DNA of 64,000 nucleotides from Candidatus Saccharibacteria bacterium RIFCSPHIGHO2_12_FULL_44_22 (GTDB lineage: Bacteria > Patescibacteriota > Saccharimonadia > Saccharimonadales > Saccharimonadaceae): assembly GCA_001790515.1 (NCBI GenBank), contig MGCS01000010.1:1-64000 (forward strand), read 5' to 3'. The notes beneath the pieces were generated by a model. That model was given only the letters and a program-made list of their open reading frames with translations, made no database searches and was not told the origin of the DNA. Positions 17,765 through 27,193 of this stretch are shown here, piece by piece (within the stretch, counting starts at the first letter, position 1; each line of letters begins with the position of its first letter). Position numbers and translations under genes: made by a program.

Positions 17765-18535
17765 TCAGTTCGCTAAATACTGTCGTATCATATGCTCGGC
17801 GTCGTCAACCGTTTTGACGAGTGTATGATGCCCCGATTCAGCCATTAAAAGTGTGACATTGGACGGAAGAGATCGTCTTTGGAGATTTTCTTGATACACG
17901 ATTCTATCGTATTTTCCGACAACAATCAGTGTTTCTACTGCTGTTTTACGTAGATCACTAAAAAATTCTCCAGATGCAATGATATTCTTGTATGATCCTT
18001 CACGGGCGTGTCGTGACACGCGAACAGTATCGGCAAAGTTTATGGGAGGCCGACGGGATGTTGCGTTGTGAGGAACTAATTTTAGTGCGCTCCAGTACCC
18101 TTCCCTTAGTCGAGAGTACAGTAGTGATTGATAATGAGTGCCACTTGACTTGTGGGTTTTAATCATTTGGTTAACATCCGTAAACATAGGAGCATTAAAT
18201 AGTTGCAGGCGTACAATCTGATCTGGATGCAAGGTTGCGTAACGTAGCGCAATGAGTGCTCCCATAGAGTGGCCTATCAGCGTAAATGGTGTCTTGATCT
18301 TATAATAGACAAGAGTACGGTGTATTGCTTCGATATGGTCTTCAAAGGTATAGCTGATATGTGGTTTTGGAGATTTACCAAATCCTAGCAGGTCAAGTGT
18401 GATGACTTGGTGTGTTTTCTCCAGACGCTGGACAAGCGGTTTGAAATAATGAGACGATGACAAAAACCCATGAAGAAGCACAATCGGTTCGCCTCTACCC
18501 CTGATAGTTGCATAAAGCACTTTTTTTGCGGCCAT
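17765..18535 (-). CDS. Alpha/beta hydrolase
   Basis: 256 residues with the standard fold: oxyanion LLHGFLSS (20-27), nucleophile Ser90 in GHSMG, a catalytic Asp in VVGKYDRIV and a His near the end in AESGHHTLV. It has no signal peptide, so it is cytoplasmic. Substrate cannot be inferred; esterases, lipases and small-molecule hydrolases share this pattern. It is convergent with the MGH1-like gene, with stops one base apart. The upstream region holds a TATAAT-like box in the shared divergent spacer. Confidence 0.85.
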   Translation of the reverse strand: MAAKKVLYATIRGRGEPIVLLHGFLSSSHYFKPLVQRLEKTHQVITLDLLGFGKSPKPHISYTFEDHIEAIHRTLVYYKIKTPFTLIGHSMGALIALRYATLHPDQIVRLQLFNAPMFTDVNQMIKTHKSSGTHYQSLLYSRLREGYWSALKLVPHNATSRRPPINFADTVRVSRHAREGSYKNIIASGEFFSDLRKTAVETLIVVGKYDRIVYQENLQRRSLPSNVTLLMAESGHHTLVKTVDDAEHMIRQYLAN

Positions 18536-18590
18536 AACTTTATAATATCATTTTGAAGAAACGGTAAAATGATATAAAATAACCGTAAGC

Positions 18591-19142
18591 ATGACAAAAA
18601 CACTCACGAACAGACATACATTCATTGTTAACAGTATCGGTGCATTGGGCTACGTGTCTATACTGCTCGTGTGGCTGCTTGTGATCAATGCGATCATCCA
18701 CATCGCTGCTCTGCAACAAGTACTAACATCGACATCATCTTCACTCTATGCATTTGCTATCATTTCGGATGATCAGTCGTCGACATCAGACACCGAACAG
18801 CATGCGATTGTTCGCTTTTTACTCGCTAGTCTATTGCTTATAGTCGTATGGATATTGGTATATTTTGCAAGCAAAGTAGGTTCGCGGATTGTTCGTCATT
18901 TTCTTTTACTCTTCGGAGTAAAGGTGACTGCCGTGTCACTTATTCGCGCAAAATACTTTTGGCTGGCATTTGGGCTAGTCCTGCTGGCTAGTCTTCTTGT
19001 GTTTGTTCCAAATGTAATGGTGGATGTCAAATTGCCACTCGCACTTATTGGCTTTACGGCTGGCGCTACTGGTGTCGGTGCAATTTGGGTGCAGTCGGTA
19101 CTTGCTGCACGATATCGTGTCAAGATCGATGATCTAGTCTAG
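18591..19142 (+). CDS. Four-helix membrane protein, unknown
   Basis: 183 residues with hydrophobic helices at about 17-42, 84-100, 122-142 and 147-170, and no motif recognised. It lies just ahead of pyrH with a 22-nt gap and may share its message. The AT-rich upstream stretch (GATATAAAATAACC) holds a -10-like box 10-15 nt before the ATG. Confidence 0.65.
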   Translation: MTKTLTNRHTFIVNSIGALGYVSILLVWLLVINAIIHIAALQQVLTSTSSSLYAFAIISDDQSSTSDTEQHAIVRFLLASLLLIVVWILVYFASKVGSRIVRHFLLLFGVKVTAVSLIRAKYFWLAFGLVLLASLLVFVPNVMVDVKLPLALIGFTAGATGVGAIWVQSVLAARYRVKIDDLV

Positions 19143-19164
19143 GTTTGTTACAATAGGATCATAT

Positions 19165-19869
19165 ATGTATAAACGAGTCTTATTAAAACTGTCCGGTGAA
19201 CAATTACAAGGTAAATTTGATGGAGGATTTGACGCCGAACGTGCAGCGTGGATTGCTCACGAGATTGAGCGAGCGACAACAGTAGGAGCTCAGATAGTAG
19301 TGATGATTGGTGGCGGTAACTACGCCCGAGGCACCCAGCTGGTTGGTGGCGGCGTTCAGCGTGTGACGGCCGACAATATTGGTATGATGGCGACGATGAT
19401 GAATGCTGTAGCGCTTGCAGATGTTTTCAATACCGAGGGTTTGCCCGCTCGCGCATTGACTAATATCAAGGCAGACCAGGTTGCAGATCAATTCACCCAT
19501 CGTCGTGCGCTATCGCATCTTGAAAAAAATCGTGTTGTCATTGTCGCTGGAGGTATTGGTCGCCCTTATTTGACAACTGACACGGCGGCTGTCAGCTTGG
19601 CGCTTGAACTAGAGTGCGACGTGATCTTAAAGGCAACAAAAGTTGATGGTGTCTATGATAGTGACCCGCATCAAAACCCCGACGCAAAGCGTTTTGCCTC
19701 GTTGACACTACAAGAAGCGGTCGAGCGACCTGATATAAAGGTGATGGACAAGGCAGCAATTGCACTTGCGGCCGATCATGATCAATCAATTATTGTATTT
19801 GAATTGCTTCACGAAGGTAATATTATGAGTGCTGTCAAAGGCGACACTATTGGAACTGTCATTAGCTAG
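19165..19869 (+). CDS. pyrH: UMP kinase
   Basis: 234 residues, the standard bacterial UMP kinase of the amino-acid-kinase fold. KLSGEQL (8-14), GGGNYARG, the TADNIGMMAT uridine site, GGIGRPYLTTDTAA and KATKVDGVYDSDP are all present. It phosphorylates UMP to UDP in pyrimidine metabolism and is normally a hexamer. A TACAAT box lies about 10 nt before the ATG, giving a short-leader or leaderless message. Confidence 0.95.
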   Translation: MYKRVLLKLSGEQLQGKFDGGFDAERAAWIAHEIERATTVGAQIVVMIGGGNYARGTQLVGGGVQRVTADNIGMMATMMNAVALADVFNTEGLPARALTNIKADQVADQFTHRRALSHLEKNRVVIVAGGIGRPYLTTDTAAVSLALELECDVILKATKVDGVYDSDPHQNPDAKRFASLTLQEAVERPDIKVMDKAAIALAADHDQSIIVFELLHEGNIMSAVKGDTIGTVIS

Positions 19870-19890
19870 CCTGATACCGAAAATGACACT

Positions 19891-20922
19891 ATGACAAACA
19901 CTACAAAGATACGAGTAAATCTAGCATCCGAAAGTGAAATATCGGTAAAGGGACATGGTGTCCATACTGCCTATGAAGAAATGACGGCTTCGTTAGAAAA
20001 ACGCGACGATATCGAAGTAATCCGTGGCCGGTTTTCAGAATCTGTCGACTGCGATGTTATTCACCTTCACACGATTGGTATGCGTGCATGGCGCAAGTTA
20101 TTGCAGCGAGGGCCAAAAAAGGTCGTATCAGTGCACGTTGTCCCTGATTCGTTCGTCGGTTCAGTTATTGGTGCACGGTATTGGCGATTCGCCGCCAGTA
20201 TCTATATGCGGTTGTTTTACGACAGAGCTGATCTATTACTCGCAGTATCTGAGGAAACAAAAAAAGATCTTTTGGCAATGAACGTCACGAAACCGATTGT
20301 TGTTGAATACAATTCCATTGACACGCAAAAATACCGAACAGTCAAACCGGATGCACGCGAACAAATACGAAAGAATTTAGGAATAGATTCTGATGCTTTT
20401 GTTGTAATGGGCGCTGGTCAAGTGCAACCACGAAAGCGTATCGATAGTTTTATTGCATGCGCAACGGCGCTGCCTGACGTGCTGTTCGTATGGGTTGGCG
20501 GCATGCCATTTGGCAAATTGGCAGCAGACAGTATGCATATGGACAAATTAATCAAGTCAGCTCCTTCGAACATGTTATTTCCGGGTATCGTCGATCTACG
20601 ATCGATGCCCGAATATTATGCAGCAGCCGATATGTTTTTTCTTCCGTCAGACCAAGAAACATTTGGGTTAGTTGTTCTAGAAGCGTCTGCAGCTGGCCTG
20701 CCTGTCATGGTTCGTCGGCTAGACGATTATGCCGATTCATTTGGTAATGACGTGCTGCAGTGCGTCGAGGCTGATTTCCCCTCTAACATTAAACGTCTTC
20801 GTGATGATCCGTCGTTCTATCAACAGCGCCGTGATCGATCAAAGTTGCTAGCAAGCCGATTTGACAGTACAGCCGCCGCAGAACGATACGTAAAACTATA
20901 TGCTGGTTTACTCAATGAGTAA
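19891..20922 (+). CDS. GT4-type glycosyltransferase (tandem copy 1)
   Basis: 343 residues of the GT-B fold. The N-terminal acceptor domain contains VKGHGVHTAYEEM and the C-terminal donor domain has VQPRKRID and the EX7E-like block QETFGLVVLEASAAGLP. It is a close paralogue of the next gene, sharing the motif order throughout, including LQRGPKKV against FQRGPKKV. It is predicted to use a nucleotide sugar at the inner face of the membrane. With the two following GT4 genes it looks like a glycolipid or surface-glycan pathway. Confidence 0.85.
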   Translation: MTNTTKIRVNLASESEISVKGHGVHTAYEEMTASLEKRDDIEVIRGRFSESVDCDVIHLHTIGMRAWRKLLQRGPKKVVSVHVVPDSFVGSVIGARYWRFAASIYMRLFYDRADLLLAVSEETKKDLLAMNVTKPIVVEYNSIDTQKYRTVKPDAREQIRKNLGIDSDAFVVMGAGQVQPRKRIDSFIACATALPDVLFVWVGGMPFGKLAADSMHMDKLIKSAPSNMLFPGIVDLRSMPEYYAAADMFFLPSDQETFGLVVLEASAAGLPVMVRRLDDYADSFGNDVLQCVEADFPSNIKRLRDDPSFYQQRRDRSKLLASRFDSTAAAERYVKLYAGLLNE

Positions 20923-21946
20923 TGTTGATCCTATTCGAGTAAATATTGTTTCAGAAAGCGATATTTGGGTAAAAGGCCACGGTGTTCATACCGCCTACGA
21001 TGAAATGGCAACCGCACTCGAGGCTCGAGATGACGTAACGGTGATTCGTGGCGAGTTTGACCAACAGATTGATTGTGACATCATTCATTTTCATACGATT
21101 GGTAGTCGCACATTTTTGAAATTATTTCAGCGCGGTCCAAAAAAAGTCATCACGGCACACATCATCCCGCAGTCATACATAGGTTCACTTGTCCTTGCTA
21201 AATACTGGTCTTTCGCCGCCAGTTGGTATATGAGCCTTTACTATCGTCGTGGCGATAAAGTACTTGCAGTATCGCAAACTGTTGCAAAAACACTCCATGA
21301 AAAACTCCATGTTCCTAGTGACAAGATCGAGGTAATGTATAATACGATCGACATGAAGCAATATGCACCGAACGAGCTTTCAAAACAAGCTGCACGTAAA
21401 GTACTGAACCTCCGTGAAGATAGTTTTATTGTCTACGGAAACGGTCAAGTGCAGCCACGAAAGCGCATCGATATCTTTATCAAAATGGCTCGCGAATTGC
21501 CTGACGTGCTATTTGTATGGGTCGGCGGTATTCCGTTCAAGCAGCTTGCAGCAGACTACTCATCAATGCAAAAAATGCTAAACGATGTGCCATCGAATTT
21601 ACTGTGTGTCGGTATTGTCCCTCACGAGAATGTCATTAATTATCTGCATGCAGCCGACGTATTTTGTCTGCCGGCCGAACAAGAAAATCATCCCATGAGC
21701 GTACTAGAGGCTGCCGGTGCGGGTCTACCAATTATTGTTCGAGATATACCAGAATATAACGATTCATTCGGTGATAACGTTTTGCGATGTCATGATGATA
21801 TGTTCGTAGATGCCGTCGTTCGACTACGGGATGATGCAGCTGCGTATCAGGAATGGCAAGGTCACGCTGCTGTCATAGCAGAACGATTTGATAGTACCGC
21901 CGCTGCAAAGCAATACGTCGATTTGTACCGAAATTTGATACAATAG
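20915..21946 (+). CDS. GT4-type glycosyltransferase (tandem copy 2)
   Basis: 343 residues from the ATG at 20915, which overlaps the previous stop by 8 nt. An earlier ATG at 20900 would add five residues, but copy 1 begins at the equivalent later point. The same architecture as copy 1 is seen (VKGHGVHTAYDEM, VQPRKRIDIF, QENHPMSVLEAAGAGLP). In the donor site copy 1 has ETFGLVVLE where this copy has ENHPMSVLE, so the duplicates may have diverged in donor or acceptor specificity. Confidence 0.85.
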   Translation: MSNVDPIRVNIVSESDIWVKGHGVHTAYDEMATALEARDDVTVIRGEFDQQIDCDIIHFHTIGSRTFLKLFQRGPKKVITAHIIPQSYIGSLVLAKYWSFAASWYMSLYYRRGDKVLAVSQTVAKTLHEKLHVPSDKIEVMYNTIDMKQYAPNELSKQAARKVLNLREDSFIVYGNGQVQPRKRIDIFIKMARELPDVLFVWVGGIPFKQLAADYSSMQKMLNDVPSNLLCVGIVPHENVINYLHAADVFCLPAEQENHPMSVLEAAGAGLPIIVRDIPEYNDSFGDNVLRCHDDMFVDAVVRLRDDAAAYQEWQGHAAVIAERFDSTAAAKQYVDLYRNLIQ

Positions 21947-21956
21947 AATATATATT

Positions 21957-23231
21957 ATGCGCATTGGCTTATTTACAGACACGTATCACCCCGCAACGAA
22001 TGGTATCGTCAATGTCGTTGACATCACCCGCGAACAGCTTGAAACGATGGGTCACGAAGTGTACGTGTTTTGTCCAAAAGTCAGTTCTGACACGAAAGAG
22101 TACGATGATCACGTTATCCGCTTCCCTAGCTTGCCATCAGGATTATTTGACGATAACCGTGTCTCGGTGTTTTTTCCTCCGATTGCGCTTCGTAGTATTC
22201 GCAAACTAAATCTCGATGTAATCCATTTCTTTACGCCACTCCAGATTGGGATGATGGGTATCTATGCAGCCCAGCGAACGGACGCTATTTTGGTCGGACA
22301 GCATTGTACTGATTTTTATCAATATGTCGAACATTATCCTCAGGTATTGCCTGGAATCCTTGCTATGGCAATGACATTACCGTTTACGGTGAAGTTCGAT
22401 GGCGTTGACGCACGAACGTTGCTACACATTTATCGTCCGCAATTAGGCGCTGTACAGTGGAACAAAGATGTCGTCGAAGGCCTAATGTCGCTTGTCTATA
22501 GTCGATGTAATGTCGTTATCTCTGTTTCACGCAAAAGTCAGCGCCAATTAGAATCATGGCGCAAAAAATACGACTATGATGTCATGGTGCTGCCGACAGG
22601 TGTCGATCCATTGCCACGTCCGTCCAAAGCACAAACAAAGCAATTTCGAGAAGATTGGGGCATCGCACTAGATGATCAGGTGTTCTCAAATATCGGACGA
22701 ATTGGAGCCGAAAAGAACTTAGCCATCCTGATTCCTGCCCTGAAAAAGATTTTAAAAACAAACCCCAAAGCTCGTTTATTGTACGTGGGTGACTTTGATT
22801 ATTTAGAAACACTCAAACAATTAGCGGCAGAGTCGGGCGTTAATGACCGGATCACGTTTACAGGACGTATTCCCCGTCAAGAACTCGGTGCCGCGTATGC
22901 AGCATCTGACGTTTTCGTCTTTCCCTCCGTTATGGATACGCAAGGTCTGGTGGTGCACGAAGCGGCCAATGCTGGCTTGCCTATCGTCTATGTTGATAAG
23001 TATGTTACAGAAGCTGTCGAAGATGGCAAAAACGGATTCCTGGCACGTAATTCAGCCGCAAGTATTGCCGATAAGATCACGACGTTATTTAATGATGATC
23101 AACTGCGCAAAAAATTTGGCGCCAAAAGTCGAGCGATCGCAGCGAAATTTAGCGAATACGGACAAACCCGCAAGCTTGAAGGGCTGTACCGCGAGGCGCT
23201 TGCCGAACTCGAAATTGAAGTTGAAAACTAG
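21957..23231 (+). CDS. GT4 glycosyltransferase, diacylglycerol glucosyltransferase-like
   Basis: 424 residues. The opening MRIGLFTDTYHPATNGIVNV and the later VDTQGLVVHEA-type donor motif are typical of 1,2-diacylglycerol 3-glucosyltransferases and PimB-like mannosyltransferases. The enzyme would add the first sugar to a membrane lipid. It follows the two tandem GT4 genes in an operon-like array with a 10-nt gap. A hairpin lies 16 nt after the stop. Donor identity cannot be read from sequence. Confidence 0.8.
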   Translation: MRIGLFTDTYHPATNGIVNVVDITREQLETMGHEVYVFCPKVSSDTKEYDDHVIRFPSLPSGLFDDNRVSVFFPPIALRSIRKLNLDVIHFFTPLQIGMMGIYAAQRTDAILVGQHCTDFYQYVEHYPQVLPGILAMAMTLPFTVKFDGVDARTLLHIYRPQLGAVQWNKDVVEGLMSLVYSRCNVVISVSRKSQRQLESWRKKYDYDVMVLPTGVDPLPRPSKAQTKQFREDWGIALDDQVFSNIGRIGAEKNLAILIPALKKILKTNPKARLLYVGDFDYLETLKQLAAESGVNDRITFTGRIPRQELGAAYAASDVFVFPSVMDTQGLVVHEAANAGLPIVYVDKYVTEAVEDGKNGFLARNSAASIADKITTLFNDDQLRKKFGAKSRAIAAKFSEYGQTRKLEGLYREALAELEIEVEN

Positions 23232-23247
23232 CCTTTAAATGAAAAGG

Positions 23248-23301
23248 TCGCCGAAAAGGCTCAAGCTGAAGAGGGATCTCTTCGGCGAACCTTTTCGGCG
23301 A
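23248..23301. terminator. Two-armed hairpin between convergent genes
   Basis: Outer 12-bp stem TCGCCGAAAAGG (23248-23259) with CCTTTTCGGCGA (23290-23301), and an inner stem GAAGAG (23268-23273) with CTCTTC (23278-23283). It lies between the GT4 operon (+) and the 79-aa gene (-). There is no long T tract on either side, but the position suits a bidirectional terminator. Confidence 0.6.
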
Positions 23302-23304
23302 TAG

Positions 23305-23544
23305 CTAGAGCGACAGGACGTCAAATAGTGTGTGCCTGCCGCCAGATCGTTTATTCTGCAACACGCATACAAAGATGCATTGTTCTCCTCCGTCCGCATG
23401 GAGCTGGAGTTTTCTCATGACGTGTTGTCGCTGTGTGTCGCTCATTCCGCGCTTTAGATGAAACACACCTCGATCAGTCGTTACGACTGCTGGTCGTACT
23501 GCCTCGTTGACAGTAGCGACTGTCACGCGTACTCTGTTTGTCAT
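23305..23544 (-). CDS. Small hypothetical protein with strong ribosome binding site
   Basis: 79 residues, beta-rich at the start and basic, with no known domain. The ATG at 23544 is preceded by GAGGTGG with 6-nt spacing, and by a promoter (TTGACT revealed at 23602-23607 and TATAAT at 23580-23585 on the minus strand, 16-bp spacer). The stop is three bases from the hairpin at 23248-23301. This complete set of signals argues for a genuine gene despite its size. Confidence 0.7.
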   Translation of the reverse strand: MTNRVRVTVATVNEAVRPAVVTTDRGVFHLKRGMSDTQRQHVMRKLQLHADGGEQCIFVCVLQNKRSGGRHTLFDVLSL

Positions 23545-23630
23545 GAAGCCACCTCATTGATGAGTAGGGATACATTATTATTATAAAACTAAAATTATTA
23601 AAGTCAATGAATGTGCTATACTAAACAGAT

Positions 23631-25271
23631 ATGATCGCTGATATTGTTGTAACCGAAAAATCATTCGGCCCTAAGGTCTTGATGTCTAATATCAAGTTCT
23701 CTATTGATGATGGCGAAAAAGTTGGTGTTATCGGCCGAAATGGCGTGGGCAAATCAACGCTATTCGGTATCGTTGCTGGCATGGACAAAGATTTCACCGG
23801 TGATATTATATTTCGTCGTGGAACCGTTGTCGTCGCAACGCAGCAGGAACACCACGACATGGGTGAAACGACAGTACTACAATATGTACTACAGGGCTTG
23901 CCTGAATACAGCGAACTGTCGCATATCATCGAAACGTACCCAGTAACAATGGGTGACGACATGAAATTGATCGACGAATACACTCAGGCTTTGATGCGAT
24001 TTGATGACAAAGGGTTCTATCAGATCGAAGAGCAGATCGAACGTGAACTAGATAACTTTCAATTGCCTGACGTTGCTCATCGTGCCTTCTCTACTCTATC
24101 TGGTGGTCAAAAGCGTTTAGTAGAGGTCGTGAAAGTCATGCATAGTGATGCGCATTTGGCGCTTGTCGACGAACCGACCAACCATATGGACTACGTCGCC
24201 AAAGCACAATATGTTGAATGGATGAAGACCGCCCGCGAAGCCATGCTGGTGATTACGCACGACCGTGATGTGTTGAACGAAGTTGATCGTATCGTCGAAT
24301 TAAAAGATGGTGAGAGTGTCAGCTACAAAGGCAATTATGATGCCTACCTAAAACAAAATGCAGTATCAACTGGTACGCAGATGAATGATTTTGAGATGGT
24401 CGAAAAACGTATCGTTAATCTGAAAGCAAAAGTGATTGACTATCAACGACTAAAAGAAAAATCACGCAACCCAGGTACGATCCAAAAGTTTAAACGACTT
24501 GAAGAAACGTCGCGTAAAGAACTTTCTGAACTGCAAGCCAAAGAAAAGCCAACATTTTGGATAGATAAAGAATCTGCTGCGAATCTGAATTACAAAGTAG
24601 CCGCACAGTACGACAAATTCAAAGCAAAAAACATTCGCATGAACCTAAAGAATGATGAATCACGCAGTAAGCATATCCTTGTCAATCTGAAGGATGTGTC
24701 GCTTGGCTATGGTGACACGCCGCTTTTCGATGGTATTAATATCGATCTTCGCGAGGGCGAGGCGATGGAACTTCGCGGGCGCAATGGTGCTGGTAAAACA
24801 ACGCTGATCAAAATGATTCTCGGTGATACGACGCCCGTTACTTTTAGTGGAGACGTCACATTGGATAAACAAATGCGCATCGGTGTCTACGAACAAGAAG
24901 TCTCGCCTACTTATTTCGGGCTGGCGCTTGGTGATGCGATTGAACGAATGTATCTCGACCGAGGTTTGAGTATTACCGAGACAAAAGTAAGAAACCTTCT
25001 GAGCAATTATCTATTTAACGAAGGCGATGCACGCATTCCACTATCAAAACTATCTGGTGGCCAAAAAGCGCGATTTCAGCTGATAAGCATGCTGGCAAAC
25101 GAACCGCAGCTGCTGATTCTTGACGAACCGACGAACCACCTTGACCTGCCGTCCATTGAAGAATTAGAAACAGCGCTTGCTAAATATTCTGGTGCAACGC
25201 TCTATGTCAGTCACGACGGATACTTCCGAAATGCCTTAGGCGGTGAAGTTATCCAAGTCGGCGCTAAATAA
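23631..25271 (+). CDS. ABC-F family ATPase
   Basis: 546 residues with two ATP-binding cassettes and no membrane segment. Domain 1 has Walker A GRNGVGKS (35-42), signature LSGGQ and Walker B LVDEPTNHMD. A charged linker of about 70 residues rich in Lys/Arg/Glu follows, then domain 2 with Walker A near 383 (GRNGAGKT), LSGGQ and LILDEPTNHLD. ABC-F proteins bind the ribosome E site and regulate elongation or relieve antibiotic stalling. The subtype cannot be fixed. A TATACT box sits 8 nt before the ATG. Confidence 0.93.
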   Translation: MIADIVVTEKSFGPKVLMSNIKFSIDDGEKVGVIGRNGVGKSTLFGIVAGMDKDFTGDIIFRRGTVVVATQQEHHDMGETTVLQYVLQGLPEYSELSHIIETYPVTMGDDMKLIDEYTQALMRFDDKGFYQIEEQIERELDNFQLPDVAHRAFSTLSGGQKRLVEVVKVMHSDAHLALVDEPTNHMDYVAKAQYVEWMKTAREAMLVITHDRDVLNEVDRIVELKDGESVSYKGNYDAYLKQNAVSTGTQMNDFEMVEKRIVNLKAKVIDYQRLKEKSRNPGTIQKFKRLEETSRKELSELQAKEKPTFWIDKESAANLNYKVAAQYDKFKAKNIRMNLKNDESRSKHILVNLKDVSLGYGDTPLFDGINIDLREGEAMELRGRNGAGKTTLIKMILGDTTPVTFSGDVTLDKQMRIGVYEQEVSPTYFGLALGDAIERMYLDRGLSITETKVRNLLSNYLFNEGDARIPLSKLSGGQKARFQLISMLANEPQLLILDEPTNHLDLPSIEELETALAKYSGATLYVSHDGYFRNALGGEVIQVGAK

Positions 25272-25328
25272 CAGCATAAAGAATATGATTGACTTTTAGT
25301 CAAAATTATGATTCTATAATCATGTATG

Positions 25329-25355
25329 CCGTATCGTTATGATGCGGATTTTTTT
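25329..25355 (+). terminator. Rho-independent terminator of the ABC-F gene
   Basis: CCGTATC (25329-25335) pairs with GATGCGG (25341-25347, one G-U) around loop GTTAT, followed by A and seven Ts. Confidence 0.75.
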
Positions 25356-25437
25356 GCGTTGACTACTACCATATTTTTGGCTAGTAGTTCGCTATTGTAT
25401 TGCTATATTTTGTGTATTTACGCTGATGCGTCGCTAA

Positions 25438-25716
25438 CTAAGCGGAGATTGTCTGGATATTCTTGTCTTTTATTGCAGTTTGAATTTTAGGTCGATCAAA
25501 CCCTAGCACGACTTCTCCGGCGATATCTGTAACGGGGACACCCTGAAAGTTGCCGCCAATTTTGCCCATAAGCTCTTCGTACGCATCTTTGTCCGCCTCA
25601 ATATCTTTTGCAACGTAAGGGATACCTAATTTATCGAGCCATTGCATTTCTGTATGGCAAAATGCACACCAAGTTGTGCTATAGATGGTAATTTGTGGTG
25701 TTGCTGTATCGCTCAT
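25438..25716 (-). CDS. Glutaredoxin-like protein
   Basis: 92 residues from the ATG at 25716. The thioredoxin-fold active site is WCAFC (Cys17, Cys20) and the cis-Pro motif GVPVTD is present. It would act as a disulfide or mixed-disulfide reductase in the cytoplasm. The start at 25773 is rejected because a Shine-Dalgarno-like GAGGG lies just before 25716 and TATACT/TATAGT boxes lie in the stretch a longer protein would occupy. Confidence 0.88.
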   Translation of the reverse strand: MSDTATPQITIYSTTWCAFCHTEMQWLDKLGIPYVAKDIEADKDAYEELMGKIGGNFQGVPVTDIAGEVVLGFDRPKIQTAIKDKNIQTISA

Positions 25717-25918
25717 GATGATTCCCTCTTTCTTTACTATACTAAGTATATCAATCTTGCATATATTTCGCAATATCTACGCTTAAGTATACTCTACTCT
25801 TTGCGCATTATATGTATACACAACTGATGATCACACGTGCTGTATTCATCTGCAGAGTGACATTGAGTTTTGCATCTATACGGAGTATCCTAAACGCAGA
25901 GAAGCACGTCGTCAATTT

Positions 25919-26614
25919 ATGAAAAAATACATCTTATCTATTACTGTAATCATATCGTGTGTTGCGGTGACAATGCTGTGCGTATCAGCTGTTGGCGCAC
26001 GTCAACCAATCCTTGACCAACCGAAAGAATCGGATCCAGTATACGACGGTATCAGTGTTGCAAAAACCGACGTGCAAACAAAACTGGAGTCTATTACATA
26101 TGATGCAGAGCAAAAGGTACGCACGATAACACAACGAGGTAGCGAGCAAACCGTCAATCAAGAAACGGACAGTACTACTCATCGCAAAAATGACCTGAAG
26201 CTAGGTAAAGATGCGTTGACAAAATGTCTGAACTACGAAAAACAACTAAGGATAACGATGCAATCTATCGCCGATCGTCAACAGCAACGCTTTGACAAAA
26301 TAAGTACAGTGTATGATAAAGTTGCTTCATTTTACGTACAATCTGGTCGTATAGTAGAAAATTACAAAGACATTGCAAAGCTACTTACTCAGCAAAGGGC
26401 TGCTGCTCAAGCGACAATTACGCTACTTGGACAAAGTCAGGAGTTTGCCTGTACTGCGGCTGCACCACACCAACGTCTCGCAGATTTTCGAACCCAACAG
26501 GCAACGGCTGTCGTCCAGTTGACGGTATATCGTGATTCACTGAAAGAGTTAATCAAAGCAATCCAATCGTCGGATACTACACCGCAGCAGGAAGAGCGTG
26601 ATGACAAGAATTAA
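25919..26614 (+). CDS. Secreted coiled-coil protein (pair 1, large partner)
   Basis: 231 residues. A signal peptide or N-terminal anchor (about 4-26, ending VGARQ) is followed by Gln/Thr/Lys-rich helical sequence with coiled-coil character from about 60 to 220. Two cysteines (about 101 and 179) could form a disulfide outside the cell. No family recognised. Its last 17 nt overlap the start of a small membrane-anchored acidic protein. The same large-plus-small arrangement recurs at 37603-38662. Confidence 0.65.
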   Translation: MKKYILSITVIISCVAVTMLCVSAVGARQPILDQPKESDPVYDGISVAKTDVQTKLESITYDAEQKVRTITQRGSEQTVNQETDSTTHRKNDLKLGKDALTKCLNYEKQLRITMQSIADRQQQRFDKISTVYDKVASFYVQSGRIVENYKDIAKLLTQQRAAAQATITLLGQSQEFACTAAAPHQRLADFRTQQATAVVQLTVYRDSLKELIKAIQSSDTTPQQEERDDKN

Positions 26615-26882
26615 ACCGTTTCACCTTACCGAAGGTGCGGCATTCGTTGGATTTCTTTGCATACTTGCTGCAGTTGGCTTTTTGCTATATGTATTTTTCA
26701 TCGCACCTCAGTCACTCGATAATTCCTCTACTACAGCACCTTCTGATCAGTCGTCGCCTATTTCTAATGATGACAGATCTATCCAAGACAATGACGACCT
26801 AGAATCTGTTATGGGTGATCTTGATCAAACGTCACTTGACGATGATATGAGTGAATTTGAAAGAGATGCTGGATCCTTTTAA
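26598..26882 (+). CDS. Small membrane-anchored acidic protein (pair 1, small partner)
   Basis: 94 residues. A membrane helix at about 13-36 is followed by a Ser/Asp/Asn-rich strongly acidic tail with no predicted fold. It overlaps the preceding gene by 17 nt, so the two are translated together and probably work together at the outer membrane face. Function unknown. Confidence 0.65.
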   Translation: MMTRIKPFHLTEGAAFVGFLCILAAVGFLLYVFFIAPQSLDNSSTTAPSDQSSPISNDDRSIQDNDDLESVMGDLDQTSLDDDMSEFERDAGSF

Positions 26883-26955
26883 TATTTCATACTGTGTAGA
26901 TTAAAGAGCCAGTACAGCAATGAGTGAGTTTTTTGACTGTACCGCGTAGTAATAC

Positions 26956-27168
26956 TTAGGTAGTATCTTCTTCAGTTGGCTTGCTTGTCAAATACCACCC
27001 ACCATCTAGCTGAGATTTGTAAACGTACAATGTGAGATGCATATGAAGTAGCATTCGATGCTCGGCAGCGGCTTCGGCCGCACGCTTTGTTGTGTAGCGA
27101 GTTTTTGTGAGTTCGCTACCGCTAATACGGAATGGTATGTGTTTTGGTGTGTTATTCTTTCGTGGCAC
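26956..27168 (-). CDS. Small conserved-looking hypothetical protein
   Basis: 70 residues, GTG start, with a basic head, an Ala/Glu-rich central helix (KRAAEAAAEHR) and a short beta-rich end (LYVYKSQLDGGWYL). A purine-rich AAGGA lies upstream and a TATAAT box at 27195-27200 (minus strand) gives a roughly 20-nt leader. It is divergent from the atp operon and shares the -10 region with it. Function not recognised. Confidence 0.6.
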   Translation of the reverse strand: MPRKNNTPKHIPFRISGSELTKTRYTTKRAAEAAAEHRMLLHMHLTLYVYKSQLDGGWYLTSKPTEEDTT

Positions 27169-27193
27169 GGTTGTGGAAATCCTTAGTAGTTGT

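Noticed and set aside
25325-25490. 55-codon hydrophobic plus frame after the ABC-F gene
   Set aside because: It runs through a clear terminator hairpin with a T tract and into the glutaredoxin gene on the other strand.
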